DNA of 64,000 nucleotides from Notospermus geniculatus (taxonomy: Eukaryota > Nemertea > Pilidiophora > Heteronemertea > Lineidae). How positions within the stretch are numbered: position 1 is the stretch's first letter; each line of letters starts with the position of its first letter. Positions 45,701 to 54,125 of the stretch are shown in pieces. The notes beneath the pieces are model-generated. The model searched no databases. It saw only the letters and a program-made list of their open reading frames with translations, and was not told the origin of the DNA. The stretch lies in the NCBI GenBank assembly GCA_002633025.1, contig NMRB01000125.1, positions 411,437 through 475,436 of the forward strand. The letters run 5' to 3'. A program made the translations under genes and the position numbers.

Positions 45701-48585
45701 TTTCTCCCAGCTGGAGGATTTTGAGTCCTAGGCTGTGAATACACCCCCGGCACAGGAAAGGATGGGGCTTTGCTTTCTGCAGCTGACAGTGCTTTGGTAC
45801 ATGTTAAAGTTTTAAAGCCAAAACTGGACATGACATTAGCTGCCCCAGCTTTGCCCATTTGTGTAGAGCCCAATCCTTACTAAATGTGACCCTTCACCAC
45901 AAAACCAGTGCTAAATTGCTCTGAAGTTGGCAGGTTGATACCAACGTTATGTCAATTTCAGTAAACCTAGGCTAATGGGGTACCGGCAAACCTCATCCGC
46001 GACGCGGCGCTGACTATCAACGTGGGTAGAACTGCGTCATTGAAAGTGAGGCTAACGTTATTTTCCAATTAATTCTGAATAGCACACCCTGTTTCTAGGC
46101 GAAATATAACTAAAACGTTGCACTCAATTTCTAATTTTACTTTTCTGTCATTAAGTACAGAACTGCTTAAATATATCTTATTGCTTTTGAGCAAAAATCT
46201 CTGTGGGAACATGATGAATTTATTCGATAAAGTTCACCATTTTAGCGTAAACGACAGACCAATGATCGACGTCATGGGTTGTGAATGACGCAGTTTTTGT
46301 AACGTCAGAATGACGCACGATTCCTGATGACGTTCAACAATGGCAAAGCATGCGCACTTGCGTTTTACCCAGGTTGATGACCAGCGCCTCCTTTTTGTTT
46401 GCCGGTACTCCATTGTCTGTCTTTTGTAAAATTGGAGTGATTACATTTCTTCCTTTATCTCCTGGAGTTATTTTGGTTCATATCTTGTGCGACTTAAAGG
46501 AGCTGGACGTCCAAGTTGTAAACACTCACTCACTGGTTCTCTATCCACACGACGCCTGCGGTGCTGCCACCTATTGTCGGTGATATGTACTGACGTGAAT
46601 ATCGTGAGTGAGTTGCATTGGACCGGGCACCAGTCTAACGATCACTGGTGCTGCCACCTTCACGAAGGAATAAAACTAGTTTGCTGGCCACTGTTTGTAA
46701 ACAAACCAGCTTGTTTACAACTTCGGCGTCTAACTCCTTTAAGACAGGTTTTTTGTGACGGGTCACAAATTTTCTTGTTTATCAAGTCTACTTTTTAAAC
46801 ATGTATTAAAGTTTCTGTCATTTACTCCACAGCTACGTGAGAGGATAGCCATTCTAAAAATAAACACAGAAAAGATGGAAGAAGACAAACGGGATGAAAT
46901 TTTGGCTGAGAAGGAGGCGAGGGATCAGATGCTGATGGACACACTGGAGACCATTTCAAGACATCGAACGGAGAAGAGCAAAGCTGCTGCCAGGAAGTGA
47001 GTGGGTCTTGTCAATTCATCATACAGCATCTCCAACGTCAAATTAGGGCCGTAATGAGGAACCCATGTGCCATTTATCCCGATAGGTTGGCACTGCGAGT
47101 GGTGCAACCGTGGCGACGTCATTTTAAGTGCGTTATAAAAAATGGCCTGTACATATTTCTACAAGAATTAATGAGACAAAAACCTTGCCTTTATCGCCAG
47201 TCTATTGGAACAAACAGCAAAATTGCAGAACTTTTCATCTGTGACAAGATGACGTAAATTATTTTAATATCAGGTGACCAAAAGAAAAGAGTTGTTTTCA
47301 CACCAGAAGTTAATGGAAGTAACGTTAGGAAAAAAAACTTTGGTCACACTGCTCACAATGCCACGTCGTCGTCGTGATGTTAGTTCCTCCAGCTCTCCAT
47401 TATCCTGAATCTGTTTGGAGATATTTCCTTTGGCATCAGACTTCAAAAAGTTACTTTTGGAATACTTTTGTACAACTTTGATGAAGTCAAGTCTACATGT
47501 AAGACGGATTTTTCCGTGGTTGACTTGATTACATGTTCTTCTTCCAGGCTTGAAGACCATAAAAAGACCCGTAATGCAAAGCCCGAGGTTAAAGACAAGA
47601 AGTTGTTGGAACTGCAACGTAAACTTGAGGAGAAGAAGGCTGAGCGATTACGGGAACAGGAGCTTGCCAAGATTAAAGTTAGTAAGAAATCAGCGGAGAG
47701 AACTGGGCAGTTGATTGATGATAAGGTAGGTTGTGATATCAGAGGTTCTGAGGAGAGCAGTCTGCTAAACTGTGCACATCCGTCATGCCCATTAGGCCCC
47801 TATTACCGGTACATATACGGTATACGAAAACGCCAGTTAACAATGGCTTCACGGTCATGAATCCATTTGAAGCCTTTGTTAACCAGCGTTTTCGTATACC
47901 GTATACCTCTATGCAATAGGGGTCTTATGGTATTAGATTTGTACATATTTGTGACCCGCTCGAGTAAATGTAGGCGCATGTCGCAACCGAGGAAAGGGTT
48001 AACGACCTTACAACACATTAGCTGAAATGTACGTCTCTGCAGGTTGACAATAGTAGTGGACAGCAGTGATAATATTTGAGTAAACTGCTGACCAATGATG
48101 ATCATCTGCGACATGTGCCTACTTTTGCTAGATCGGGTCACATGTGTGACCCGTGCCAGCCAAAAGAGTTGGAATGCGCAGAGAAGAAGACCCAAAGTGC
48201 ACCAACGAATTGTTGATTTCAGTTTTGTCTGGCCATTGTGAAATTTGACTGCTGTCAATTTCTAGAGTTGTTCCCTGGTGTCATGTTGAGTCTTCTTTCC
48301 GGCCCATTCCGACTCATTTTGCTGGCACAGGTCACATATTTGCCAAGGTGGACTCTGGGTTATGGAGCTGGGACTCGTCATCTCACATAGTCCTGCTCAA
48401 CCCTGTAAATTCAATTGACAACTAGAGTCGGAAATCAAGAAAACAACAATGTTCTTTCTTTCCAGAAATCTCGTGAGGAGAGCCGATGGAAGGAGCTGGA
48501 ACGAACTAAAGAAAGAAGTGCCCAGTTACAGGCGAAGGGATTCATCGCAAAGAATACATCCAGCCGGGTGGCCTTACTGACTTAA
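39676..48585 (+). CDS. CFAP99: Cilia- and flagella-associated protein 99 (CFAP99), multi-exon gene, middle lost in assembly gap
   Basis: Ten exons with GT-AG borders and compatible phases can be joined by eye: 39676-39783, 39909-40053, 40178-into gap, 43324-43476, 43592-43680, 44736-45082, 45461-45654, 46833-46996, 47548-47725 and 48466-48585. The N-terminal part contains FLVEVFSGC and VVINGFYNKGGKK, followed by VFAYLAL. The C-terminal two thirds are charged coiled coil with the blocks IKLNTAAILREG, GKLSHEEAILARQ, KLVDLTETAGYGL and SIAELRERIAIL. I recognise this order of blocks as CFAP99, a conserved protein of motile cilia and flagella. The start is the first ATG after a splice acceptor, so an upstream non-coding exon is likely. 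The stop is TAA at 48583-48585. What is missing is the stretch between VFAYLAL and the exon at 43324; it must lie in the N run or be absent from the assembly. Identification is from remembered family sequence, not from a search. Confidence 0.88.
39909..40053 (+). CDS. CFAP99: CFAP99 exon 2
   Basis: Acceptor TTTTCAG ends at 39908 and donor GTGAGT begins at 40054. The exon starts in phase 0 and leaves one base (phase 1). It encodes the conserved FLVEVFSGC and ILKVVINGFYNKGG motifs. The preceding intron is only 125 bp. Confidence 0.85.
40178..40196 (+). CDS. CFAP99: CFAP99 exon 3, truncated by the assembly gap
   Basis: Acceptor TTTTCCAG ends at 40177. With the phase-1 base of exon 2 the visible part reads VFAYLAL, the expected continuation. 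The N run begins at 40197, so the rest of this exon is not readable. Confidence 0.8.
40197..40605. other. Assembly gap (409 N) inside CFAP99
   Basis: There is an unbroken run of N. It removes the remainder of CFAP99 exon 3 and possibly following exons. The sequence immediately to its right (40606-40720) is the right half of a repeat found complete at 41556-41927, so a repeat probably caused the gap. The stated gap length may be arbitrary. Confidence 0.99.
40606..40720 (+). mobile_element. MITE family H, right half only (left half in the gap)
   Basis: Nearly identical to 41811-41927 (ACTTTTACTTTTGGCTT, GCTAGAAGTAAATGCTT, ATGCATACGGCCC). The left half must lie in the N run. Confidence 0.85.
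40721..40836 (+). repeat. Dispersed repeat, copy of 30931-31075
   Basis: Same block order as 30931-31075 (GATTCTTTGAAGTATT, TTTTGGGGACCTT, CTGCACTCTCCTGACA). Confidence 0.65.
40837..41555. other. CFAP99 intron, nothing recognised
   Basis: No exon with family similarity was found here. Confidence 0.45.
41556..41927. mobile_element. MITE family H, complete copy (372 bp)
   Basis: GGCCCATATGCATAAAG at the left is inverted at the right (CTTTATGCATACAGCCC). Interior AGCAAATGC/GCATTTGCT motifs repeat. Confidence 0.82.
41928..43038. other. CFAP99 intron, nothing clear
   Basis: GTCTACACGATCAAACATTT at 42714 is partly repeated at about 42881 (GTCCACACCGATCATACATT). Single N at 42904. No exon recognised. 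Confidence 0.4.
43039..43231 (+). mobile_element. MITE family A, complete copy beside a CFAP99 exon
   Basis: TGTAACCTGCTCCAGCAAAA to GATCGGGTCACA, 193 bp, all family blocks in order. It ends 92 bp before CFAP99 exon 4. Confidence 0.88.
43324..43476 (+). CDS. CFAP99: CFAP99 exon 4 (first readable exon after the gap)
   Basis: Acceptor TTTTTTCAG ends at 43323 and donor GTAAGT begins at 43477. It contains 51 codons in one open frame (DRLMVASNDQFACANPEKSD through ANNVPLNF). It is rich in charged residues and starts the coiled-coil part. The numbering ignores exons that may be lost in the gap. A MITE copy (43039-43231) ends only 92 bp upstream of this exon. Confidence 0.8.
43592..43680 (+). CDS. 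CFAP99: CFAP99 exon 5
   Basis: Acceptor AATGCAG ends at 43591 and donor GTGAGC begins at 43681. The exon starts in phase 0 and ends in phase 2. It encodes GTGVPIKLNTAAILREGRLY followed by a charged tail; the IKLN.A.ILREG block is a conserved CFAP99 landmark. Confidence 0.85.
44102..44346. mobile_element. MITE family D, copy 1 (CFAP99 intron)
   Basis: TAAAGGAGTTAGACGCC at the left, inverted at the right (GGCGTCTAACTCCTTTA), 245 bp. It contains CTGCCACCTATTGTCGG. Copies at 46495-46741 and, more diverged, 49802-50120. Confidence 0.85.
44736..45082 (+). CDS. CFAP99: CFAP99 exon 6, main coiled-coil exon
   Basis: Acceptor TTTTCTTAG ends at 44735 and donor GTAGGT begins at 45083. The exon completes the phase-2 codon and leaves one base. 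It is the largest readable CFAP99 exon (347 nt) and encodes a continuous E/K/R/Q-rich helix. Visible blocks include ARDPSNFLKWQSEMRQKDLD and GKLSHEEAILARQNLIKEN. There are no internal stops or proline breaks after the first 15 residues, as expected for a coiled coil. Confidence 0.88.
45163..45418 (+). mobile_element. tRNA-derived SINE copy 10, filling a CFAP99 intron
   Basis: A-box-like TAGCCGAGTGG at 45170, the head GTTATCACGTCTGCTCAGCA, B-box-like GATTCGAATG, SINE body, and tail AAATACAAATACAAAT. It accounts for about two thirds of the 378-bp intron. Confidence 0.9.
45461..45654 (+). CDS. CFAP99: CFAP99 exon 7
   Basis: Acceptor TGTTTCCAG ends at 45460 and donor GTAGGT begins at 45655. The phase-1 base of exon 6 completes the first codon (V). 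It encodes VQEVQEESKELMQQ followed by a charged helix, and then KLVDLTETAGYGLLSEMSIA, another conserved block. The preceding 378-bp intron is mostly a SINE. Confidence 0.88.
45885..46767. mobile_element. 883-bp element with TGTGACCC ends containing a nested family D MITE
   Basis: TGTGACCCTTCACCACAAAA at the left and GTGACGGGTCACA at the right. 46495-46741 inside it is a complete family D element. The same outer sequence surrounds the D copy at 49802, starting near 49621. Confidence 0.75.
46495..46741. mobile_element. MITE family D, copy 2 (nested)
   Basis: TAAAGGAGCTGGACGTCC...GGCGTCTAACTCCTTTA, 247 bp. The interior closely matches 44102-44346. Confidence 0.85.
46833..46996 (+). CDS. CFAP99: CFAP99 exon 8
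   Basis: Acceptor CTCCACAG ends at 46832 and donor GTGAGT begins at 46997. It starts in phase 0 and leaves two bases. It encodes LRERIAILKINTEKMEEDKR and a continuing charged helix. With the end of exon 7 it forms the SIAELRERIAIL block. Confidence 0.87.
47548..47725 (+). CDS. CFAP99: CFAP99 exon 9
   Basis: Acceptor TTCTTCCAG ends at 47547 and donor GTAGGT begins at 47726. The first base completes the split lysine codon from exon 8. It encodes a lysine-rich helix containing KKLLELQRKLEEKKAERLRE and ends GQLIDDK in phase 0. Confidence 0.86.
47794..47924. mobile_element. Inverted-repeat element (131 bp), CFAP99 intron
   Basis: AGGCCCCTATTACCGG and ACGGTATACGAAAACGC at the left are inverted at the right (GCGTTTTCGTATACCGT, AATAGGGGTCT). 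Confidence 0.82.
47950..48142 (-). mobile_element. MITE family A, complete copy in the last CFAP99 intron
   Basis: TGTGACCCGCTCGAGTAAAT to GATCGGGTCACA, 193 bp. Confidence 0.88.
48145..48336. mobile_element. Inverted-repeat element (192 bp) abutting a family A MITE
   Basis: TGTGACCCGTGCCAGCCAAA at the left and TTTTGCTGGCACAGGTCACA at the right are inverses. It shares only the terminal TGTGACCC with family A, and starts 3 bp after the family A copy ends. Confidence 0.82.
48466..48585 (+). CDS. CFAP99: CFAP99 terminal coding exon
   Basis: Acceptor CTTTCCAG ends at 48465. The exon reads KSREESRWKELERTKERSAQ and on to SSRVALLT, then TAA at 48583-48585. The W-K-E-L-E-R-T-K-E-R pattern is the expected C-terminal motif. 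Confidence 0.87.
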   Translation, partial: KSREESRWKELERTKERSAQLQAKGFIAKNTSSRVALLT

Positions 48586-48640
48586 ACAAGTTTTTGTGAT
48601 AACATAATGACAACAAGACATTGTGATAATTTTTGGATTG

Positions 48641-48646
48641 AATAAA
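48641..48646 (+). terminator. CFAP99: Polyadenylation signal AATAAA of CFAP99
   Basis: A canonical AATAAA lies 56 bp after the CFAP99 stop codon. The 3' UTR is therefore probably under about 100 bp. A foldback mobile element begins 34 bp further on, at 48680. Confidence 0.75.
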
Positions 48647-48679
48647 GCCTATAGTGATTGTTTCTGGCATAAGTGATAA

Positions 48680-49164
48680 TAGTTGCGCTTCCACTACAAA
48701 AAAAGCCGGTATTTGTCCGCTCTTATTCTGCTTCCATTACAGAATAGCCGTGTTTAATAAGTCCGGTTCTATTAAGTGCGGATCTATTTAGTTCGAGTTG
48801 CTCTTCCACTACAAAAAAGCCGGTATTTGTCCGCTCTTATTCTGCTTCCATTACAGAATTGCCGGGTTTAAAAAGTCCGGTTCTATTAAGTGCGGATCTA
48901 TTTAGTTCGGATAGCATAGCCTATCATACTCCAAATCTAGATGCGGATAAATTTTGTAGTGGAATGGCAATAACACCGAATCTATTTGTAAAAAAAATAA
49001 AACTATTATGCTCGGCTACAGGTGGCTCCATGGTCGCTTGCGACTGTGCATGACCTATCCAAACTAAATAGATCCGCACTTAATAGAACTGGACTTATTA
49101 AACCCGGCAATTCTGTAATGGAAGCAGAACAAGAGCGGCTTTTTTTGTAGTGGAAGCGCAACTA
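48680..49164 (+). mobile_element. Foldback element family B, copy 2, left arm also duplicated
   Basis: TAGTTGCGCTTCCACTAC to the inverse end at 49164. Left-arm units start at 48681 and 48798. The right arm starts at about 49050. Close in sequence to 732-1224. Confidence 0.88.
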
Positions 49165-49360
49165 TAGTTTTAAGACAGAAATGCCTGCTGTCAGAGCAGA
49201 ATTTTTACTATCTGCCAAAGGTATTGAAAAAGAAATCGGGTTTCTAAGGTGGAAGACATTGCTTCCTACCAGAATCGAACCCACAGACCCTCGCATAAGG
49301 CATCAATCGCCAGCACTAAGGGGCAGCACACATCAATGCCAAAGGTATTGATGTAAAATA

Positions 49361-49547
49361 CAGTAAACGTCGCATATAACGGCCTTGCATATACCGGACA
49401 ATCGCCTATAACATACTGAAACTGGAAGTCCCGGCCCCGTTTTACAATGCATTGGCCATATGCATATACCGGTAACTGACTTCGCATATAACGAACAAAA
49501 ATTGCAGGTCCCAATCAGTACATGTACGTTATATGCGACGTTTACTG
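49361..49547. mobile_element. pogo/Tigger-like MITE (TA flanks)
   Basis: CAGTAAACGTCGCATATAAC at the left is exactly inverted at the right (GTTATATGCGACGTTTACTG), with TA outside both ends. CAGT-type ends with TA suit pogo-like Tc1/mariner elements. 187 bp. Confidence 0.85.
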
Positions 49548-49620
49548 TAATTATCAAGTTATAAGTATACCTGTCCGTGATATTCCGTCCATTCAGGTTA
49601 TTATTTGTCCTTTATATTTA

Positions 49621-50120
49621 TGACCCCGTCACCACAAAAGCGGTAAATCACTATGAAGTTGGCAGGTTGAGACCAAGTTTTGTCAATTTCAGTAGGCCTA
49701 GGCTTATTGTCTGTCTTTTGTATAAAAATCTGAGTGATTACATTTCTTCCTTTATCTCCTGGAGTTATTTTGGTTCATCCTGGTTCACATCTTGTGCGAC
49801 TTAAAGGTGCTCTAGTTTGAATTGTAAATATTACAGTGTGCCACCTACATGTATTGTCAACTTCTGGTACTAACAAATCTGATAAAATCGAATTAAATCT
49901 CGCCTTTCACAACTTTTTGTTTGTTTTTGAGCGTAAAATCATAAATATATTTCAGTTAAAAGAATATTTATCAAGATAGATATAAAGATAGATATAAAGA
50001 TATATAACATTAATGTTTTGGTATACACGGTGCTGCCACCTGTCCGAGGAAAAATAACTATTATAATCAACCATGTAAATAAACAAACCGTAATGTTTAC
50101 AGTTTGAACTAGATCACCTG
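49621..50120. mobile_element. Diverged relative of the 45885-46767 element with family D copy 3
   Basis: Blocks TGACCCCGTCACCACAAAA, GAAGTTGGCAGGTTGA and CTCCTGGAGTTATTTTGGTT match the element at 45885. The D-like core runs 49802-50120 with decayed ends (TTAAAGGTGCTCTAGTTTGA / TTTGAACTAGATCACCT). The right outer end was not found. Confidence 0.65.
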
Positions 50121-51057
50121 ACGTTGGGAGCTGGCACTGATAACCTTAGGATTTGGTTTCTCCGCTTGCTCCGATCTGCCCCCACCCCACCCCACGTGAC
50201 TTAAAGATTGTTGCAGTGGAGCTAAACCTTTATGGTTGAAGACTGTCCTATTATTATGGTCCCTACATTGTCAATGTAGGGACCATCTTGATATCACTGG
50301 GTATAGGTAGGAAATTTTTATTTCTTTCTTCTTCCACACTTAATTGGCACACGATTCCAAGAAAACTACTCAATGACCTCAAAATCAATCAGTACCATCA
50401 TATAGTCAATATTTGTATCCAGGTCTGAAAGGTTAGATAGTTTCAAAAAAAATGACTTTATTAGTGAATTTGAAGTGATTTTTATTCTGAACTGATGAAC
50501 TTCGATATTTCCCTTGGTTTGTTTTTCGTTTGGTTCAGGAAGGAAAATGATGGATCCGTCTCTGTCTCCACCACTTTGCCCTTCCTCTGGTCTCTGAAGG
50601 CAGGCCTTAACCTCTGTTGATAAAGAATTAATGTCTGCTGACAAAGAATTAATGTCTGCTGACAAAGAATTTCTTGTGAACTAGAAATTGCAGGAATTTC
50701 GGTTGAGCTAGAATTAATTTCTTTTGAACAACAATTAATTTTTTGTTCAACAAACAATTAGTTTTGTTGAACAGAACAAGGGCTATGGATACAGAAAGAT
50801 TGAAGAGAGTGTTGATAATAAAACCATGTACATTGTATTTCATCCAAAAATATACAACTGCCCTAAACATTGGCCTCACTTTACATCAGTCACAATGTAG
50901 ACTGGTTCCTGTCTCTGCCGCTCCACTCTCACGGCGCTAATGTCCGTTCCACGACAATTTCCACAACATGAATATTGCAATCTCAACCGGCGGGGTTGCT
51001 AACTGGCGAAAGACAAGCGTCCAGATTCAGTCAATATACGTTTGTTTCCAGGACCAC
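50121..51057. other. No gene recognised; small hairpin and short repeats
   Basis: ATGGTCCCTACATTGTCAAT, GTAGGGACCAT at 50256-50286 is a perfect hairpin with a 1-nt centre. 50620-50675 carries GAATTAATGTCTGCTGACAA twice. No protein family seen. Confidence 0.5.
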
Positions 51058-51394
51058 GGTCCATATTCATAAACATACTTAAGTCAAAGTATGATACATT
51101 ACTTATCTTTTGTGTTGAACAAAGGATAAGTGTCATGCTTAGACTTAAAGCTGAACTGCATGAACGAAAAGCCCCCATGCGACGAGCAAGAGAAATGCTA
51201 ACGCCCTGCAAACAGCTCAAACGAAGGCTCAGAACATAATAGACCCAACGAGGCCAGCAGCTCAGTCCGTTATCGAAATGGAAAAGGTGGACATCCCCGC
51301 ACGCGTCGAAGCGACATCTGGCATTTCTCTTGCTCGCCGCATGGGGGCTTTTCGTTCATGCAGTTCAGCTTTAAGTATTTTATGAATACGGCCC
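51058..51394. mobile_element. Foldback element (337 bp)
   Basis: GGTCCATATTCATAAA...CTTAAG at the left is inverted at the right (CTTTAAGTATTTTATGAATA, CGGCCCC). Inner arms CTGAACTGCATGAACGAAAA are inverted as TTTTCGTTCATGCAGTTCAG. Confidence 0.8.
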
Positions 51395-51418
51395 CTGTCG
51401 AAGCTCCACCTACTCGCT

Positions 51419-52870
51419 GGGGTAGGCCGAGTGCATTCGCAATTTCTGTCGTAATTTGCCGTGATGTTCCATTGAATGCAGGATGGAGCGAACTAGGCTA
51501 AGTGAAACTAGGCTGAGGACAGGAGGTAACCAAAGTTTCCAGGCCATCTGCCGCTGTTCTGATCAAGACAACAGGAGACAATTGGTGTCATTTCGTAGGT
51601 ATATCATTCTTCATTTTTTGTAACAAACCTAAGTTACAATTTATCTTCACTCCCTGGTAAAAAGCGAAGAGGGCCTAAACGGCAATAACTCTTGAACCTT
51701 TGGAGATATCGGCAAACGGCCCAGTGGAAATATGGAGGAGACATTGACGATGGTTCACTGCAAATTTGGTCAACTTCCTCCAAGGGGGCGCGTGCCTGCA
51801 CTCTTTTTAACTTAACCACTCACTGGAGAGATTTTGTAACGTTACAAAATCTCACCACTGGAGAGATTTTGTAACGTTACAAAATCTCACCACTCACTGC
51901 AAAGATTTTGTAACCTTGAGAGACAGGTGCTGCCCCCTGAGCTAAGGAACAGAAACTATTACAGCGGCAAAGCTTCTACAGTAACTTTCATGTGTTACAA
52001 ATTATCACCATACTAGATTCTCTCAGAGAAAGTTCGACAAGGTTCAGGGGTAGGCCGAGTGCATTCGCAATTTCGGTCGTAATTTGCCGTGATGTTCCAT
52101 TGAATGCAGGATGGAGCGAACTAGGCTAAGTGAAACTAGGCTGAGGACAGGAGGTAACCAAAGTTTCCAGGCCATCTGCCGCTGTTCTGATCAAGACAAC
52201 AGGAGACAATTGGTGTCATTTTGTAGGTATATCATTCTTCATTTTTTGTAACAAACCTAAGTTACAATTTATCTTCACTCCCTGGTAAAAAGCGAAGAGG
52301 GCCTAAACGGCAATAACTCTTGAACCTTTGGAGATATCGGCAAACGGCCCAGTGGAAATATGGAGGAGACATTGACGATGGTTCACTGCAAATTTGGTCA
52401 ACTTCCTCCAAGGGGGCGCGTGCCTGCACTCTTTTTAACTTAACCACTCACTGGAGAGATTTTGTAACGTTACAAAATCTCACCACTGGAGAGATTTTGT
52501 AACGTTACAAAATCTCACCACTCACTGCAAAGATTTTGTAACCTTGAGAGACAGGTGCTGCCCCCTGAGCTAAGGAACAGAAACTATTACAGCGGCAAAG
52601 CTTCTACAGTAACTTTCATGTGTTACAAATTATCACCATACTAGATTCTCTCAGAGAAAGTTCGACAAGGTTCAGGGGTAGGCCGAGTGCATTCGCAATT
52701 TCGGTCGTAATTTGCCGTGATGTTCCATTGAATGCAGGATGGAGCGAACTAGGCTAAGTGAAACTAGGCTGAGGACAGGAGGTAACCAAAGTTTCCAGGC
52801 CATCTGCCGAGCTGTTCTGATCAAGACAACAGGAGACAATTGGTGTCATTTTGTAGGTATATCATTCTTC
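51419..52870. repeat. 628-bp tandem repeat, 2.3 copies, almost identical
   Basis: Units at 51419-52046, 52047-52674 and a partial third at 52675-52870. All start GGGGTAGGCCGAGTGCATTC. Only about two substitutions separate units 1 and 2. Each full unit carries two palindromes GAGATTTTGTAACGTTACAA + AATCTC, and the frames of 60-61 codons are repeated with it. Confidence 0.95.
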
Positions 52871-52906
52871 TATTGAATCTCCATGCAGTGGTGAGAAATT
52901 TGGAAA

Positions 52907-53708
52907 TGTCATTGCCGTTGAATGTGCTTCAAGAGGACAGGTGCTGCCCTCTGAGCTAAGCAGAAGGAACCTTGGAGAGATTTTGTAACGTTTGTCGCAA
53001 ACGTTACAAAATCTCTCCATGCTTTTCCTGGTTTGAATGATTTGCTCGACTCATAATCGTTTTTGCCATTTTTTGAAGGTTCATTTTTGTCCAATTTGAC
53101 ATCCTCCAGTTTAGGATTTTGCACATCCTTGTTCGTTTGAGTTTTCTCTGGCTCCTCTGAGCGGACTGGACCGCGGTTGTTCATCTCTTCACCTCTACAG
53201 TTACGTTTCAGGTGTCCTTTCTTACCACACTTGAAGCATTCTTTTGCTTTGGGACATTCTGGGCCTTTGTGACCCATTTGTCTGCAGATGTATAGCAGGG
53301 CCTAGGATATGTACATTTATTTGTAAAGTGACTGACTGAGCCACAGTTTTTGCATGGATCTTTTTGTGAGTCGTATTCAATTTTTATCTGAGAAGGCACT
53401 TCTGAAATCTTCACAACTTTGATTGGTTTGATTGATTGGTACACGCTGTAGCACCTAACGACCTCTTCTCCTATTTGAATTCCGTTTTCGACTAGTTCAT
53501 TGAAAGTTTCTTCATCTGCCGTGGTTATGACCCAGACACCCCCAGGTCTTTTGATAAGCTGTACGATCCCTTTTTGAATTTTGCAATGCGATGATCAAGT
53601 CTGATGCTTGCGTCCACGAATTTCTTGGTCTGCATTTCACCGTGTTTTTCAGGTCTAATTTCTCTAATTCAGAGTCAACGTCTGGTCTTTCTACGAATTC
53701 AAGACCCC
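52907..53708 (-). pseudogene. Broken LINE-type ORF1 / ZCCHC3-like fragment with three CCHC zinc knuckles
   Basis: Read on the minus strand, the segment from about 53700 down to 53280 contains GGVWVITTADEETFNELVENG and VVKISEVPSQIKIEYDSQKD. Then come three CCHC knuckles: CKNCGSVSHFTNKC, a second with spacing C-x2-C-x4-H-x4-C around GHKGPEC, and CFKCGKKGHLKRNC. The second knuckle crosses a frameshift near 53280: its first cysteine is in one frame and the rest in another. Another shift lies near 53590. An RRM-like region followed by three knuckles fits ORF1 of Tx1/L1-like LINEs and the cellular ZCCHC3 family. The fragment is cut off at its 5' side by a short inverted-repeat element (53711-53827) and at its 3' side by a palindromic repeat. 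I see no reverse transcriptase. Confidence 0.7.
52975..53020. repeat. 43-bp hairpin joining the tandem repeat motif to the ORF1 remnant
   Basis: GAGAGATTTTGTAACGTTTG and its inverse form a hairpin that uses the same AGATTTTGTAACGTT motif as the 628-bp units. The preceding GACAGGTGCTGCCCTCTGAG is also shared with those units. Confidence 0.75.
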
Positions 53709-53710
53709 AG

Positions 53711-53827
53711 GGGTAGCGAGCATAAAGGGGTCGTAACCCTACGTCTGGCCTAAGCCAGGCGTAGTGCTCGTTGTGGCCCTTGCACTACGCCCGGCGTAGG
53801 GTTACGACCTCTTTATGCTCGCTACCC
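53711..53827. mobile_element. 117-bp inverted-repeat element truncating the ORF1 remnant
   Basis: GGGTAGCGAGCATAAAGGGG at the left is inverted at the right (CTTTATGCTCGCTACCC), with GTCGTAACCCTACG mirrored inside. Confidence 0.82.
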
Positions 53828-54125
53828 CAGGTTTTTAAAAGTCTTTGGTAGTTTGGTAGGCTGGTAGTTTTACAGTCACTTTACAGATGGCGACACCGTT
53901 ACGAAACTGAAGGCTGCTTTCAAATATCGTTTCTGGACACATCTTTAATGTTCAGGATGTTGTTAGAATGAGCGCCTCCAAAGGTATGAAAGTATTACTT
54001 ACATTACAGATGATAATAATTCTGCATATTTAAGAAAACATTCCGCGACTGGACATTGTTTGAGCCCGGGGTGTTTGAGGTCCAACATCTTCCCAACCTA
54101 ACTGGTTTTCCTTGTGTTTCAATGG
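53828..54125. other. No recognisable feature
   Basis: Nothing supported. Confidence 0.5.

Noticed and set aside
50366-50757. Minus-strand frames with repeated SADINSLS-type heptads
   Set aside because: They arise from a short 21-bp direct repeat. No neighbouring exons or family similarity support a coiled-coil gene.
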